A stretch of 64,000 nucleotides of DNA from Chitinophaga sp. CF418 (lineage in GTDB: Bacteria > Bacteroidota > Bacteroidia > Chitinophagales > Chitinophagaceae): contig NZ_FRCN01000002.1 in NCBI RefSeq assembly GCF_900142925.1, positions 310,001 through 374,000 on the forward strand. Reading direction: 5' to 3'. Positions within the stretch are counted from its first letter, which is position 1. Every line of letters starts with the position of its first letter. This document shows, in pieces, positions 63,184-64,000 of the stretch. The notes below the pieces were generated by a model. That model was not told where the DNA came from and did not search any database. It saw only the letters and a list, made by a program, of their open reading frames with translations. The position numbers were made by a program, and so were the translations under genes.

Positions 63184-63399
63184 TCAATTATGATTGCAGA
63201 TGCGTGACTTACAATTCGTGTTGCTGCATGCATTCCCCGATTTGCAGCCTGTTTCAGTTGGTTTTGTTTCGAACAACACGCGGTGTGCAGGGGAGAAATC
63301 ATCTTCAAATTGTCCGCTTCTGACTGACCATATAAAGGCAGCGAGGAAGAAGATGGCCACCAACAGGCTGGCTCCGAGAAGTATGATGATCACGCTCAT
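63184..63399 (-). CDS. ccoS: cbb3 oxidase assembly protein CcoS
   Basis: A 71-aa membrane protein with one N-terminal span (VIIILLGASLLVAIFFLAAF) and the CcoS signature IWSVRSGQFEDDFSPAHRVL. A Cys-rich tail (CKSGNACSNTNCKSRIC) extends about 25 residues beyond the usual end and could bind copper or be redox active. It lies between the copper ATPase and ccoNO, the conserved order. Confidence 0.93.
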   Translation of the reverse strand: MSVIIILLGASLLVAIFFLAAFIWSVRSGQFEDDFSPAHRVLFETKPTETGCKSGNACSNTNCKSRICNHN

Positions 63400-63476
63400 A
63401 GTATTTGGTTTTAAATTCCATGAGCAAAGCTAGATTGTCGTACATGCGGATACCATGATGCTGCTCAATAAGAATA

Positions 63477-63490
63477 ATGATTCAAATCAT
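63477..63490. promoter_or_regulatory. Short dyad at the ATPase/ccoS junction
   Basis: A perfect ATGATT-CA-AATCAT dyad overlaps the ATPase stop codon, 78 nt before the ccoS start. It does not match the FNR consensus TTGAT-N4-ATCAA, so a regulatory role is only a possibility. Confidence 0.2.
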
Positions 63491-64000
63491 GATCTGTCCA
63501 TCCATTCGCTCAGGCCATAAGTAAGTAGCACAATGCTGATAGAGCTGGCAGGCATGAGTATGGCGGCTGTTAACGGAGACAGGATACCCTGTGTGGCAAA
63601 GAATAAACCAATGAAATTATACAGAAGAGAGATGATGAAAGTGATGATGATGATACGCTTATTATTCCTGCAGGTCCTGATAAAACGAGGCAGGTGTATC
63701 AGTTGATCAGCTTCGAGAATACCGTCACTGGCGGGTGTGAAGTTGTTACTGTTTTCCGTGAGTGATATACCTACATCACTTTGCTTTAAAGCGCCTGCAT
63801 CATTCAGACCATCTCCGATCATGAGTACACGGTGACCTTGTTTCTGCAAGGATAGAACATAACCCAATTTGTCAGCCGGCTGCTGCGCGAAATGCAGGCT
63901 GGCTGCAGATCCCATCATTTCCTGCAAATAAGTGGCTTCCGCATCATTATCACCGGATAACAATGATAACGGATACTTTTTCTGCAGGTGTTGCAGCAAT
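63487..64000 (-). CDS. ccoI: Copper-exporting P-type ATPase (CcoI/FixI type), C-terminal part (cut by window edge)
   Basis: About 171 residues are in the window, continuing past the right edge. It has the P-domain hinge MIGDGLNDAGALKQSDVGIS, preceded by LSLLSGDNDAEATYLQEMM. Two C-terminal spans follow (IIIITFIISLLYNFIGLFF, LTAAILMPASSISIVLLTYG). The Ala-Met-Pro-Ala-Ser in the last span (MPASS) is the copper-binding membrane site region of CPx-ATPases. The order with ccoS and ccoNO points to CcoI, which supplies copper to the oxidase. The catalytic DKTG and CPC motifs lie beyond the edge. Confidence 0.9.
   Translation of the reverse strand, partial: LLQHLQKKYPLSLLSGDNDAEATYLQEMMGSAASLHFAQQPADKLGYVLSLQKQGHRVLMIGDGLNDAGALKQSDVGISLTENSNNFTPASDGILEADQLIHLPRFIRTCRNNKRIIIITFIISLLYNFIGLFFATQGILSPLTAAILMPASSISIVLLTYGLSEWMDRS

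Noticed and set aside
63477..63490. The ATGATT-CA-AATCAT dyad as an FNR site
   Set aside because: Spacing and arm sequence do not fit TTGAT-N4-ATCAA, so I kept it only as a low-confidence dyad.
1..64000. Search for tRNA, rRNA, CRISPR, prophage and insertion sequences
   Set aside because: No cloverleaf, rRNA core sequence, spaced repeat array, phage gene or transposase was seen in the gaps or frames read by eye. A covariance-model search would be the proper test.

Overview
The window looks like a chromosomal segment of a Bacteroidota bacterium, most likely in or near the Chitinophagaceae. This rests on gene content and style, not on a database match. It carries GLPGLI-family secreted proteins, a TonB-receptor-like barrel with a carboxypeptidase-regulatory-like plug, a fused ccoN-ccoO, a CcoP with one haem site, futalosine-pathway menaquinone synthesis (mqnC), TAnnTTTG-type -7 promoter boxes, few Shine-Dalgarno sites and many Sec or lipoprotein signals. 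No rRNA, tRNA, CRISPR array, insertion sequence or prophage was seen.

Layout, left to right. A TamB/AsmA-like giant protein runs off the left edge on the minus strand (1-2131). Next come two small secreted unknowns (2293-3490), then gltD-gltB (glutamate synthase, 3661-9695). A 700-bp gene-free stretch holds a perfect 71-nt palindrome. A DeoR-type repressor gene (10394-11164) stands back to back with glpD-glpK-glpF (11485-15465), with a palindromic operator candidate between them. A PafA-like secreted alkaline phosphatase and a GHL10 (DUF187) hydrolase converge on a shared terminator at 17.5 kb. From 19.4 to 24.8 kb lie a NifU/Nfu scaffold, a GLPGLI-PNGase F fusion, pnuC plus a NadR-type kinase, mtgA, a YrdC/Sua5 protein and a small secreted protein. 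A gene-free stretch with a long imperfect inverted repeat precedes a secreted C1 peptidase.

From 26.7 to 35.2 kb are a GNAT, polA, an ArsC/Spx-like protein, a glycosyltransferase, a 42-aa lipoprotein-like ORF, an 82-aa unknown, a ureohydrolase-fold protein that has lost metal ligands, a YitT protein and an LprI-like protein. From 35.3 to 40.2 kb there are two protease pairs: two M16 proteins with split active-site halves, and two retropepsin-like aspartyl proteases. mqnC, a DUF4136-like lipoprotein, a GNAT, a Tat-exported isomerase-like TIM barrel and a small membrane protein follow. At 44.5-50.5 kb a GLPGLI protein and an outer-membrane barrel, both with Gly-rich inserts, lie divergent from a histidine kinase and response regulator. 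pheS, a 3-hydroxyacyl-CoA dehydrogenase, an SDR reductase, a secreted unknown and lpxD come next.

The right end (55.7-64 kb) is one minus-strand microaerobic respiration locus: a copper P-type ATPase (cut by the edge), ccoS, fused ccoNO, a 54-aa ccoQ, ccoP, ccoG, a FixH protein, a SafE-like membrane protein and hemN. It supplies the cbb3 oxidase, its copper, its assembly factors and oxygen-independent haem synthesis together.

The most interesting points are the GLPGLI-PNGase F fusion with the catalytic Asp and Glu in place, the GLPGLI/barrel/two-component cluster, the ureohydrolase pseudoenzyme, the complementary M16 pair, the aspartyl protease pair, an orphan terminator that may end a small RNA, a perfect long palindrome, and -7 boxes so close to start codons that leaderless mRNAs are predicted.
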